Origin: Phlegmacium glaucopus
Lineage: Eukaryota > Basidiomycota > Agaricomycetes > Agaricales > Cortinariaceae
Reading direction: 5' to 3'
Assembly: GCA_015039465.1 (NCBI GenBank)
Contig: MU130354.1
Coordinates: forward strand, 105,848 to 169,847
DNA length: 64,000 nt
Positions 45,925-57,991 of the stretch are shown here, in pieces. Position numbers and translations under genes: made by a program. Each line of letters opens with the position of its first letter. The first letter of the stretch is position 1. Below the pieces are notes generated by a model, which saw nothing but the letters and a program-made list of their open reading frames with translations, made no database searches and was not told the DNA's origin.

Positions 45925-46230
45925 ATGATATAGTCCATCAGGATCTCAAGTATGTCTTGTGTTTTAACATTCATAGGATCCTCTGTAGCTAACAACACAG
46001 ACCCGAGAACATCCTGTACCAGACAAAAGAACCAGACAGTGATGTCATTTTTGTTGATTTTGGCATGTAAGCTTTCTCAGAAGCAATATTTGTATATGAA
46101 ACTGAAACCCGACCCATCAATTTTAGAGCAAAACATCTAGATTCTGCCGACAAGGAAATAGCAGCATATCTCATATTGGGGTCTCACATAGTAGCTACCT
46201 TGAATATAATTTATTTGAGTGCATCTACGG
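45925..46230 (+). pseudogene. Protein kinase fragment (CaMK-like catalytic loop)
   Basis: The plus strand reads IVHQDLK, a GTATGT...ACACAG intron, then PENILYQTKEPDSDVIFVDF and GM, then a possible intron and AKHLDSAD. This is the HRDLKPEN catalytic loop followed by the DFG region of calcium/calmodulin-dependent-type kinases. The catalytic Arg of HRD is Gln (CGA to CAA would do it). No other kinase lobe is seen, so this is an isolated decayed piece. Confidence 0.6.
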
Positions 46231-46439
46231 TACAATAAACCTGATAAAAGACTTAGAAAAGATGGCATCCAAAGCCAGAGATGATCTTCATGAAGCTCCC
46301 TTGTTGGCAGTCTCTCAAAGATGACCATGTCTCTGGAATAAAATGTACCTGTCTCCCCAAAGACACACTATCTCAACATATTTGAGGTCTTTAGATCTTT
46401 CCAAAGATCCCAAAGATGCCCAAAGACAACCCCCATGTT

Positions 46440-46940
46440 TTGCTGATGGATGGGGCTATGTGTTATGAGATATCTATGAGATATAACAACTGTATCAAGA
46501 AACTCATCTACAAGGCCACATTCCTTCCCTACTCCCCACCACAGTGCACCATGTCAAGGAATTCAACATCTGCGTTCAACCTCCACCTTCAAATCCTCAA
46601 TTTCAGCACTGGATTCATTGAGTTAGCCATGTTAACGACATTGGTGGGATCTGCAACAGCAGAAACCATGATTTTGGGAAACCACGGCGCAGCTGGTCTA
46701 GCTTGGGCAACCATGAGCACCTTTGGTACTGGCCAACTTATTAGTGCATGTCTTAGTGGTGCCTGTACACCCTGGTTGCAGGAAATAATGGGCCTACATT
46801 CAAAAATTACCAATTCTTCCCTCAGCATGGAATTATCCTCGAATGTGAACAGCAACATTGTGAATATTATTGGAAGTCAATATGCAGCAGAGGGCCCACT
46901 TGCTTTGTCAGTGGACTCTCATGAAACCTCCAAAGAGGTC
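46440..46940 (+). pseudogene. X-family copy B, exon 1 only, decayed
   Basis: The start is at 46551 (MSRNSTSAFNLHLQI). It matches copy E best, including about 100 bp upstream (GAGATATCTATGAGATATAA). Arg-to-Gln/His and similar changes (ATMSTFGTGQLISACLSG) follow C-to-T or G-to-A. Homology stops at the exon 1 donor (AAAGAG at 46938); exon 2 is absent. Confidence 0.85.
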
Positions 46941-48273
46941 TTACTACCCAATATCTCATACTTGGAGCATGAAATTAAAAATTCTAATCCCTGAGAACTG
47001 TTCAGAATCAAAAATATAGCATATTTTCTCACCAAAACAAATCTCATAAATGAGTTGTTGAAGAGTCCCATCCCATCCCTTAGAAGCTTCAGCCATCAAT
47101 TTGGCTGGGGACACATGCACCCAGGAACAACTACACACATTCATAAAATTTTATTTATGATATCTGATTCACATCCTATTTATATGGATATAGATCACTC
47201 AAACTCCCCTCTGGGAGTGTTGTACAGAGGAGGAGGTCAGTGTCTCACTTTCTGAAATGTGACATGTGTGTGTGACACATGCCAAGCCAGATGTCATGGG
47301 TGACAGGTGTTGCCCACCACCAATTGATGCATTAGTATTACACAAGCCATGAACCCGTGCCTTCGGCACAGATTCAGGGCTTGCCGGAGGCTCTGCCCCC
47401 TGGACCCCTGGCTGCATCACAACAGTAGACACAGTCTTATATCCCAACAGTAAACACAGTCTTATATCCCAATAATGAACACATATTGTCACCTGCCAGT
47501 ATTCATACCCTCACCCATCCATCTGTCCATCCACCCATCTTCCCATCCACATGTCTGTCCATTTGCTTGGCTGTCCATGGACCATGGTTGGATTACAAAC
47601 CAAAATTCCTGAATTCTACATTTTTTAGCCTGAGATCCCAAAACCATTGTTTTCCATTGGAGACAATTTGGAGTTCTCATATACTGTACTAAACCAACTA
47701 ACCCTTTGGTCACACATCAAAAAGTGCCCATCCAAAAAAGTTTCTTTTCCTATATATTTTGGCCAATTTTTTCAAATTCTTGAACAGTTGGTTGGTTCAG
47801 TCAGAAGCAGTGGTATGTCATTTGTTACACCCCTCATCATATTTACTTCACTTATATTTTACTGATGTCTTGTAGTTTTATTGGTCTGCCCACTGACTGT
47901 AACATGTTCCCATCTGCCCAACTTTCCATCCATATATCTGCCCATGTTCCCATCTAATTTTTATGTTCCAATCGTCCCACCTCCTTGTCTGTTCATGTTC
48001 CTTCCCATCTACACAACATGTGCACTATATTTATGTAGTCCTTCTGTTGTATTTATAACCAAAAGTCATGGTGGGGGAAATTTTTAATCACCCATATATC
48101 CATCCACCCACCTGTTCCTAAATATTTAGTTCTTACTTTTTACTCAAATGCACTCTGGTCATACTCTGTACAAAGATTGTGATCAAATGTATACATTGAA
48201 CTGGCACATTGGCTGTTGTAAACCCTACCTCACTACACACACCTGATTTATATTTTTCTCAATTTCACCTATA
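46941..48273. other. Low-complexity and repeat DNA, no gene
   Basis: 47340-47420 contains a GC-rich hairpin-like stretch (GCCGGAGGCTCTGCCCCC). 47500-48110 is rich in CCATCCA/CCCATC tetranucleotide-like repeats. Frames here are compositional. Confidence 0.5.
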
Positions 48274-48471
48274 TGTTAAGTTTGAGAACTCTGTTCCGGA
48301 GTTTCGGACGGAGTCACGGAACAGAGTCACGGAAAGGATAGGACTTAGCCTCAGCTTATGTGCTGTGCTACCCAGAACCTTCGTGTCCTAGATTTCGGAG
48401 TAAGACAGAGCAGAGCGGAACCGGAAGTTGCAAAGAACTTAGAGGAAGACCAAGAGTGGGAAACTAAGTTG

Positions 48472-48476
<5 letters not shown>
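48274..48476 (-). repeat. Truncated L-family LTR ending at a poly-A run
   Basis: The reverse complement matches 45092-45294 with about two differences. It breaks off at 48476, followed by 26 consecutive A (48477-48502) and then the segmental duplication. Confidence 0.88.
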
Positions 48477-48502
<26 letters not shown>

Positions 48503-50755
48503 TAACCCTCCATCCAATTCCCGATCCTTCTGAATCTGATCACCTTTCCTTTGAGCCAGGGATCCGGAATGACATTGTTATCCAGCTTAGAGGAACAGAC
48601 CACAGTCATTTTTTACATGACGTAGAATTACTTGATGAAGCTGGAGAACAGTACGGTATGCCATTAAATTCCGAAATGGGTCCAAAGTCTGGAGGATCCG
48701 AGAAATAGTCCATATTCTGCTTCTTTATCCATACATTTTCCCACTTGTTCGATTTTTCTAGCGAAACTGGATCGAATGCATATTTATTGGAATGAATTTC
48801 ATGTTTTACTTGATTTGACGACTCCTCTCGAAGTACGACTTATAATACTTATGTAGGTTATTTGAATAATATACAGGAATCGGTGTACAAACACTTGAAC
48901 CTAAGGACGAGATGCAAGGGCTTCCGATAGTCTTGTCTAGCTAAAAGGAGATGAAATTATATTAGATGATTTTCGATATTTTAACACCATTGAAAAGGGT
49001 CAGAGAAGTGGGTATATAACACTTATGTACAGAAAGGCACAAAACTGTAGGCGGTGAGGCGGATTTCTCATCTCCGACCTGTCCTGTTGACTGGGCAATA
49101 AATTGACTCTTGTGAGCAAGGTACCAAATGATTATTAATATTGATGCACATCGCGACGTTAATATTACATAATTTGATGATTTGTGATTCAACAATGTGT
49201 CTGAGTCTGTTGTCCTTCCAGAGCGATATGCTTCAGAGATGTCAATGAAGGCTAATATCAATGTTGTCAAAGATATTGGATTAAACTTCGGCTAGAGGCT
49301 GCAAAGCCCAGGATAGACTCACACTCAGTCCCACCGCTTTTGCAGTCACCTGCCATTGTGATACTATTTATGTAAAGCTTAATTTCCGCTACATCGCCAT
49401 AAATGCCTGGGGCATTCGCTGGTTAATCTATCACTATATGAGACTCATCTACATGGCTCTACACGGTCATCATACTCCTTCCCTATCCCCCGCAGTATTG
49501 ACCCCAGGGCCATGTCAACGAACTCAAATCAGTCCACATCCACCTCAACATCCGCGTCCAGCTTTAACCTTCAAGTCCCCAATTTCGGCAATGGATTCGT
49601 GGAGTTAGCCATGTTAACGACATTGGTGGGACCTGCAACGGCGGAAACCATGATTTTGGGAAACCACGGCGCAGCTGGCCTAGCTTGGGCAACCATGAGC
49701 GCCTTTGGTACCGGCCGGGTTATTAGCGCATGTCTTAGTGGTGCCTGTGCACCCTGGTTGCGGGAAATAATGGGCCTACGTTCAAAAATCACTGATTCTT
49801 CCCTCGGCATGGAATTATCCTCAAATACAAACAGTAACGTCGCGAATATTATCAGAAGTCGATATGCTGCCGACGGTCCACTTGCTTTATCAGTGGACTC
49901 CCGTGAAACCTCCAAAGAGGTACGAGTACTCGTGTCGAAGTTTTACTGTCCATACTCAAATTATTTGATCCGATACAGCAAGCGGGGGGAAGACTTGTTT
50001 GGAAAGAAATCTACATATTCGATGACTCGACTTCTAGGCTCATAAAGAATATTCCAGAAGCTGGGTCGAGCTCTTCCAGTATCGCAGCTTACAAGGAGTT
50101 CTCCGTCGATAGCAGGAGGGGATTTTCATCGTCGTCGCCATCCATTCTAAGTGATAAATCATTTTCGAGTTCCACAGACACCATCTCCGGCGAAGGGATC
50201 AGTCTATCCGTCTACGCATACGCCCCTTACCAATACTATCCTCAACACCATGTGAAATTTCAACTGTTGATGCTTGGACTATCTCTTCTCAAAGTTGGAG
50301 AGTGCTTCGCTCTCTGGTGGTTATCGGGTGGGCCATTTTTAAGTCTGGTCACCGCCTTCCCATGGTTGTACTTTCTAATCGTTGCCGTTATCGTTGAGGC
50401 CAGCGACCTTAGTAAAATACGGATACCACAAGATCCTGATAGCTATATAGATATGATTTCTGGCCATCTGCCCAGAATGACTCCTGCAGGAGCGGGGGGC
50501 ACGCGAAAAATCATTCTGGGCGTCTCTCAAAATACAAGAACCAGAACTCGGTGGAAAATCATGTGAGGGGTGGGCGTGCTTGTCTGTCTGCCTACCGTCA
50601 TTTTCACATACATCACTCTTTCACATGAAAGCAACAAAGTCCTCTCTCTATGGCTTTCCTTCCAAGTTCTCTGGACCTTTCTCCGCATCGTTGTCCACCA
50701 TTTCGCGGAAGTGATGAATAATTCAGTCGACGAACGAGTCTTGGCCGAAAGGTCC
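48503..50755 (+). repeat. Segmental duplication of 34321-36573, offset 14,182 bp
   Basis: Essentially identical, without indels, from the TAACCCTCC junction through X exon 1 and most of exon 2; only scattered base changes are seen. It contains the 3' part of the small ORF at 34128-34526, the minus-strand frame at 48962-49270 and X copy C. Confidence 0.93.
49512..50755 (+). pseudogene. X-family copy C, in-frame TGA and truncated
   Basis: Exon 1 is 49512-49919, exon 2 from 49979. It shares the TGA with copy A (50564-50566). Homology to the X coding sequence breaks after GGCCGAAAGGTCCTGG at 50758, where the C' joint begins. It reads RVISACLSGACAPWLREIMG like A, with a few changes in the intron and linker (for example KFYCPYSNY). 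Confidence 0.85.
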
Positions 50756-52577
50756 TGGGCGAAGCTGCCCTAGCCTGGGCAACCATCGAGTACCGGAAGC
50801 GGATATCAGCGCATGGCTAAGCCAAGTGACTCTGGTGCACCCTGGTTGCGGGAAATAATGCCTACGTTGGAATCACTGATTCTTCCCTCGGCATGGAATA
50901 TTATCCCTCAAATACAAAACTAACGTCGCGAATATTATCAAGAAGTCGATATGCTGCCGACGGTCCACTTGCTATCAGTGGATTCATCGAAACTCCAAAG
51001 AGGTACGAGTACTCGTGCAGATCCATTACTCTCCATACTCAATTATTTGATACGATACAGCAGCACGGAAACTTACTTGGAAAGAAATCTACGCATTCGA
51101 TGATTCGACTTCTAGGCTCATAAAGAATATGCCAGAAACTGGATCGAGCTCTTCCAGTATCAGCTTACAAGGAGTCCGTCGATAGCAGGAGGGGTTTTCA
51201 TCGTCGTCGCCATCCATTCTAAGTGATAAATTCGAGTCCACAGATCGGCGAAGGGATCAGTCTATCCGTCTACGCATACGCCCCTTACCAATACTATCCT
51301 CAACACCATGTGAAATTTCAACTGTTGATGCTTGGACTATCTCTTCTCAAAGTTGGAGAGTGCTTCGCTCTCTGGTGGTTATCGGGTGGGCCATTTTTAA
51401 GTCTGGTCACCGCCTTCCCATGGTTGTACTTTCTAATCGTTGCCGTTATCGTTGAGGCCAGCGACCTTAGTAAAATACGGATACCACAAGATCCTGATAG
51501 CTATATAGATATGATTTCTGGCCATCTGCCCAGAATGACTCCTGCAGGAGCGGGGGGCACGCGAAAAATCATTCTGGGCGTCTCTCAAAATACAAGAACT
51601 AGAACTCGGTGGAAAATCATGTGAGGGGTGGGCGTGCTTGTCTGTCTGCCTACCGTCATTTTCACATACATCATTCTTTCACATGAAAGCAACAAAGTCC
51701 TCTCTCTATGGCTTTCCTTCCAAGTTCTCTGGACCTTTCTCAAGTTCTCTGGACTTTTCTTCGCATCGTTGTCCACCATTTCGCGGAAGTGATGGGTAAT
51801 TCAGTCGACGAACGAGTCTTGGCCGAAAGGTCCTGGTCGACGCTGCCTTCGCCTTTGAAGCATCGAGTCGTGAAGCTGATGTCAACTCTGGCAGGCCAAT
51901 TGACTTTGGTTCATCCACGTCGCGAAATTGCCTATCGGACTGCTTCTGTTGCCCCTGAAGAACTACGGACCATCGTTTTCCACTCATCTCCGAGATTATA
52001 CTACCCTTTACCTCAAGACATCGAGTCCTTCGCCGACCACAAAAAAAGGTTCATCGAAATCGATATCAGCGCGGTAATTGGAGATCCAGTACTATCCAGC
52101 GCTGCATGGATAGCAGGAGCACGGCAGCTTACACCGACGGACCTGTATGACTGCTGTGTCGTCTCTTTTCGCTTTTACACTTCGAAATTTGATCCTCTAC
52201 CGAAATCAATGACCGTACCATGCGCACGAGTTTTATCTGGCATCCCGATATTCTCCAAAATTCGGTCCCAGATCGACGAAGAAGTCATCCGTGTCCCAGG
52301 ACCACGTCAATTTGTTCCAAAGCACACGGCCAATTCTGGTGGGAGCTGGTGCTATTTCATTCCGTGTGAACCGGGTCTATGGCTCTTTTTTAGACAAAAT
52401 ATCACATCGGATGTTGTTGGAAAGCATGTTGCTGAAGCTTTGACTGATCTCCAGGCGACGGCGATGCTGGCTGAAGGTGATATGAACATTAGTCTTTCTC
52501 ATGTCGATGATGTAAAACAGATAGTTGATCTGTCTGAACAGGCGAGGCAGATATTGCTTCAAATATTAGTTCCATAA
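50756..52577 (+). pseudogene. X-family copy C', chimeric 5' part, TGA and a 20-bp duplication
   Basis: 50756-51245 resembles exon 1 and the linker with many small deletions, and its first 120 bp look like a blend of two X segments. From 51246 it matches copy A exactly, including the TGA (51622-51624). At 51721-51760 a 20-bp unit (CAAGTTCTCTGGACCTTTCT) is tandemly duplicated, shifting the frame. The rest (to 52577) is open and ends QARQILLQILVP. Not functional as written; the 5' part may be an assembly product. Confidence 0.8.
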
Positions 52578-53808
52578 GTATATTGGACTCTAATGGGTAG
52601 ATACCAAGGACTAGTACTACAGTTGATATTCTCATAATGCATGGAGTTCGCACCGGAGCTTCCGACAGAGCTAGGAATCATGGGATGTGTGTTGCATAAC
52701 GAATAATGCCGCATAATCCGGGCGTATCGGATAGTATCCTCATCCGATACATGGCAATGCGTCCTGTCACTGTGTGCGACAATAGGCGCCTCGGGAGGCA
52801 TTGCTGACCTTTTGCCTTTATGATCACGTATAGCGGGATTCAAATTGGTGTAGGCTTTCAAGATTCATTTTTATAAATGCATTGCCTCAATGGTTACCTC
52901 CAAATTTTACTGTGATCCTAGTTTCTTTACGTCATATGTATATCTATCAATGATCTTTGAGGGAGTATCACTATTTCTAGGAATAAAAGGGTTATCAATT
53001 TTATTACTGATTCTCTGAGTAGTCTAAAGAGTTCTGGGAAACTCTCAACAGTTTGACATATCACATCGTAAATCGAGAGACTAAGGGGTGTCCGGATACT
53101 TGGTTGGAACTTTCTCAATGGGGATGGGTGACAGAGATCAAACAAAGATGAGGAAGGCTCAAACTCTGCAAATTTTCGAGACCTCCTGGGTTGTTGAAGG
53201 GCCGGCATTATGAGATTTCGAGGTTTCTGTGCTCGGTAACGTTCCGAGGTTCGCTTCCTGACTGATATCCCCAAAGTAACATTCGATCCATATAGTATAC
53301 ATAATTAGTCGACGTATACACAAAGCCGAGTTATGAGTTGTCGAGTTGTTGTTAAGTGACTATTTATGATTTTCAAAAGACTTTGAAACTCTTGCCTATT
53401 GAGGATAGCACCACAGATCATGATTCCGACGACGATATGGGAGGTGTGGTTTCACGAGGAGGATTTACAAAGCGCTTTTAAGTTAGATGAGAATGATTTA
53501 TAGACTTGACCGACAGCTGCACCGCTTGCGGTACAAAGGTTCCGGTTTACAATTAGTACATACATACAAGGCTAGCAGAATTGATGAAGGATTAGATAAA
53601 GCATAAAATTGCAGCAGGACCAACCGAGGACCAACTTCTTCCACAACCGTGACAAATTTCGATTATGCATCATGATATATCTCATAATGCACAGCTCCTC
53701 GGTCGGGACGGACTCCGATAGATGCTAATATCATGCTATGCGTTTGAGATATATCAATTGTATCCTGAAAACTCATCCAATTCCTTCCCTAATCCCCACG
53801 TTGACCCG
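52578..53808. other. X-array spacer between C' and D
   Basis: CpG-containing version of the spacer at 38505-39350, with minus-strand frame 52927-53274 (ALQQPRRSRKFAEFEPSSSL). Unknown whether coding. The 53680-53800 part is the presumed promoter of D. Confidence 0.5.
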
Positions 53809-55820
53809 ATGTCAAGGAACTCAACTCAGCTCACATCCGCGTTCAGTTTTAACCTTCAAGTCCCCAATTTCGGCAATGGATTCGTGGAGTTAGCCATGTT
53901 AACGACATTGGTGGGATCTGCAACGTCGGAAACCATGGTTTTGGGAGACCACGGCGCAGCTGGCCTAGCTTGGGCAACCATGAGCGCCTTTGGTACTGGT
54001 CGAATTATTAGCGCATGTCTTAGTGGCGCCTGTACACCCTGGTTGAGGGAAATAATGGGCCTACGTTCGAAAATCAATGATTCTTCCCTCGGTATGGAAT
54101 TATCCTCAAATGTAAATACCAACATCGCAAATATTATCAGAAGTCGATATGCGGCCGACGGTCTACTTGCTTTATCAGTGGACTCTCGTGAAACCTGCAA
54201 AGAGGTATGAGTATACTCGTCAAATTTTTACTCTGCGTGCTCAAATTGTTTTATCTGATATAACAGGCGGGCGGAAAACTTGTTTGGAAAGAAATCTACG
54301 CATTCGATCACCCCACTTCGAGGCTCATAAAGAATATGCCAGAAGCTGGGTCGAGCTCTTTCAGTATCGCAGCTCACAAGGAATTCTCCGTCGATAGAAG
54401 AAACCCATTTTCGTCATCGTCGGCATCCATTCGAAGTGATAAATCACTTTCGTCATCATCGGCGTCCATTCGAAGTGATAAATCATTTTCGAGTTCCACA
54501 GACACCATCTCCGGCGAAGGGATCAATCTATCCGTATACACATACGCTCCTTACCAATATTATCCTCAACACCATATGAAATTTCAACTGTTGATGCTTG
54601 GACTCTCTTTTCTCAAAGTTGGAGAGTGCTTCGCTCTCTGGTGGTTATCGGGTGGGCCACTTTTGAGTCTAGCCACTGCCCTCCCATGGATGTACTTTAT
54701 AATCGTCGCTGTTATCGTTGAGGTCAGCGACCTCAATAAAACACGGACACTACAAGATCCCGACAGCTATATAGATATGGTTTCTGGCCATCTGCCCAAA
54801 ATGACTCCTGCAGGAGCAGGGGGTGAACGAAAGATCATTCTGGGCGTCTCCCAAAATGCAAGAACTACAGCGCGGTGGAAGATCATGTGGGGGATAGGCG
54901 TACTTGTCTGTCTGCCCACCGTCGTTTTCACATACACAGTTCTTTCACATGAAAGCAACAAAGTCCTCTTTCTATGGTTGTTCTTCCAATTTCTTTGGAC
55001 GTTTGTCCGCATCATTGTTCACCATTTCGCGGAACCGATGAACAATTCACTGGCAGCTGACGAACAAGTATTGGTTGAAAGATCCTGGTCGACGCTGCCG
55101 TCGCCTTTGAAGCATCGAGTCATGAAGCTGATGTCAGCTCTGGCAAGCCACTTAACTTTGGTCCATCGACGACGGGAAATTGCCTATCGGACTGCTGCTG
55201 TTGCCCCTGAAGAACTACGGACCATCATTTTCCACTCATCACCTAGATTATACTACCCTTTACCTCAAGACATCGAGTCCTTCGCCGCCCACAAAAAAAA
55301 GCTCGTCGAAATCGATATCAGCGCGGTAATTGGAGATCCAGTACTATCAAGTGCTGCATGGATAGCAGGCGCACGGCACCTCACACCGACGGACCTGTAT
55401 GACTGTTGCATCATCTCTTTTCGCACTTACACTTCGAAATTTGATCCTCTGCCGAAATCAATGACCATACCATGTGCACGAGTTTTATGCACCATCCCGA
55501 AAATTACAACCCATATTGACGAAGAAGGCATCCGTCTCCCAGGACCACGACAATTTGTTCCAAAGCACATGAACAATTGTGGTGAGAACTGGTGCTATTT
55601 CATTCCTTGCAAACCAGGTTTGTGGCTCTTTTACGGGCAAAATATGACATCGGAAGTTGTTGGAAAGCATACTACTGAAGCTTTGACTGATATCCAGGTG
55701 ACAGCGATGCTGGCTGAAGGTGATATGAATATTAGTCTTTCTCATGTCGATGATATGAAACAGGTAGTCAATTTGTCTGAACAGGCGAGGCAAATATTGC
55801 TTCAAATATTGGTTTCATAA
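53809..55820 (+). CDS. X-family uncharacterised membrane protein, copy D, intact
   Basis: Function unknown. Exons 53809-54204 and 54267-55820 (62-nt intron GTATGA...AACAG) give 649 residues with no stop. N-terminal module: NFGNGFVELAMLTTLVG, GDHGAAGLAWATMSAFGTGR and SACLSGACTPWLREIMGLR. A Ser-rich linker (about 175-215) has two copies of SSSASIRSDKS. Hydrophobic segments lie at about residues 238-256, 263-285, 338-356 and 364-384. The C-terminal half has RSWSTLPSPLKHRVMKLMSA, APEELRTIIFHSSPRLYYPL, a WCYFIPCKPGLWLFYG strip and a final QARQILLQILVS. It keeps TGG where A, C and C' have TGA. An upstream in-frame ATG at 53722 is less likely; paralogues start at MSRNST. Confidence 0.75.
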
Positions 55821-56639
55821 GCATATTGGACTCTAATGGGCCAAAAGACTAGTACTTACTACAGTTGATATTTTCATAATGCATGGCGTTTGCACCGGAG
55901 CTTCCGACCCGAAACGCAGAGTTGGGAATCATGAGATGCATATTGTATAACGAATAATGAATCGGCCCCCGCATTATTGGACAGTATCCTCACCTGACAC
56001 ACGGCGATGTGTCCAGACTGAGCGCCACAATAGGCGCCTCATTATAATTAAATACGTAATATGAACCGAGCATTGATGATCTTGCCTTTAAATGTCGATT
56101 GGCCCGGATTGACCATCATGACCGGATCGCCCGGCGTCGGATCGCTGAAGAAGGTTTGATGGACTCAATTTTTGAAAGAATTGGTCAGACGTTAGAAGTA
56201 AGGACGTCCGTCGAGTCGGCCATACCATACAGATTTGAGACGATATATTGTCGCTGAAGCTCGGGGTGAGATCCAAAAAAGGTGGCATCGAACTGGATTC
56301 CGATCATGATTCCGACGACGATGTGGGAGACGTAGTCCACGAGGAGAAGTTCTCAAGCTTCACAAGGCGCTTTGGATGGGGATGATTCGATTGAGGCTTC
56401 CCCCGGGCCCCGACAGCTGCACCGCCCACGGTACAACACAAAATTGCGTTAGGATGAACTTTGAAATCCACCATTGTGACATCTTTCAATCAGAGTCATG
56501 CATGTATCTCACAATGTATAGCTTTTAGCCTTTAGGTCAGGATGAGGCTATGCGTTATGAGATATCTATGAGATATAACAACTGTATCAAGAAACCCATC
56601 TACAAGGTCACACTCCCCCACTCCCCACCACAGTGCACC
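55821..56639. other. X-array spacer between D and E
   Basis: 56300-56520 resembles the spacers at 39100-39320 and 53420-53700 (ATCATGATTCCGACGACGAT, ACAGCTGCACCGC). 56080-56290 is additional unmatched DNA. No gene called. Confidence 0.5.
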
Positions 56640-57991
56640 ATGTCAAGGAATTCAACGTCCGCGTTCAGCCTCCACCTTCAAATCCCCAATTTCGGAAATG
56701 GATTCGTCGAGTTAGCCATGTTAACGACATTGGTGGGATCTGCAACAGCAGAAACCATGATTTTGGGAAACCACGGCGCAGCTGGCCTAGCTTGGGCAAC
56801 CATGAGCGCCTTTGGTACCGGCCGAGTTATTAGCGCATGTCTTAGTGGTGCCTGTGCACCCTGGTTGCGGGAAATAATGGGCCTACGTTCAAAAATCACT
56901 GATTCTTCCCTCGGCATGGAATTATCCTCGAATGTGAACAGTAACATTGCGAATATTATCAGAAGTCGATATGCGGCAGACGGTCCACTTGCTTTATCAG
57001 TGGACTCTCGTGGAACTTCCAAAGAGGTAGGAGTACTCGTGTCGAAGCTTTACTCTCCATACTCAAATTATCTCATCCGATACAGCAAGCGGGCGGAAAA
57101 CTTGTATGGAAAGAAATCTACGGATTCGATGACGCGACTTTCAGGCTCATAAAGAACATGCCAGAAGCTGGGTCGAGCTCTTTCAGTTACAAGGAGTTCT
57201 TCGTCGACAGAAGGGACCCTTTTCCATCATCGTCGGCATCCATTCGAAGTGAAAAATCATTTTCGTTATCATCATCATCCATTCGAAGTGATAAATCATT
57301 TTCGAGTTCCACGGACACCATCTCTGGCGAAGGGATCAATCTATCCGTATACACATACGCTCCTTACCAATACTATCCTCAACACCATGTGAAATTTCAA
57401 CTGTTGATGCTTGGGCTCTCTTTTCTCAAAGTTGGAGAGTGCCTCACTTTCTGGTGGTTGTTCCATAGGCCACTTTTAAGCCTGGCCACTGCCCTCCCAT
57501 GGATGTACTTTCTAATCGTCGCTGTTGTCGTTGAGGCCAGCGACCTTAGTAAAACACGGATAGCACAAGATCCTGACAGCCATATAGATATGGTTTCTGG
57601 CCATCTGCCCAGAATGACTCCTGCAGGAGCAGGGGGCACGCGAAAGATCATTCTGGGCGTCTCCCAAAATGCAAGAACTACAGCGCGGTGGAAGATCATG
57701 TGGGGGATAGGCGTACTTGTCTGTCTGTGCACCATCCTTTTCACATACACAGTTCTTTCACATGAAAGCAACGAAGTCCTCTCTCTATGGCTTTTCTTCC
57801 AACTTCTGTGGACTTTTGTCCGCATCATTGTCCACCATTTCGCGGAACCGATGAACAATTCACTGGCAGCTGACGAACGAATCTTGGTTGAAAGGTCTTG
57901 GTCGACGCTGCCGTCGCCTTTGAAGCATCGAGTCATGAAGCTGATGTCAGCTCCAATCAAGAATATGTTGACGTCTGGAATCTGGATGTAG
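56640..57991 (+). CDS. X-family copy E, 3'-truncated with a new short tail
   Basis: Exons 56640-57026 and 57086-57991 give 430 residues. It follows D closely (TGG retained, KKHeavy linker absent, two Ser-rich IRS(E/D)KS units) through RVMKLMSA, then switches at about 57952 to PIKNMLTSGIWM and stops, losing about 220 C-terminal residues. All four hydrophobic segments are kept (FLTFWWLFHR replaced by CLTFWWLFHR in this copy). It is probably a non-functional truncation but could be expressed. Coronin lies 311 bp beyond on the other strand. Confidence 0.6.

Noticed and set aside
47489..48087. Several frames rich in Pro/Ile/Cys or Trp/Met
   Set aside because: They derive from CCATCCA-type repeats and change frame with each unit.
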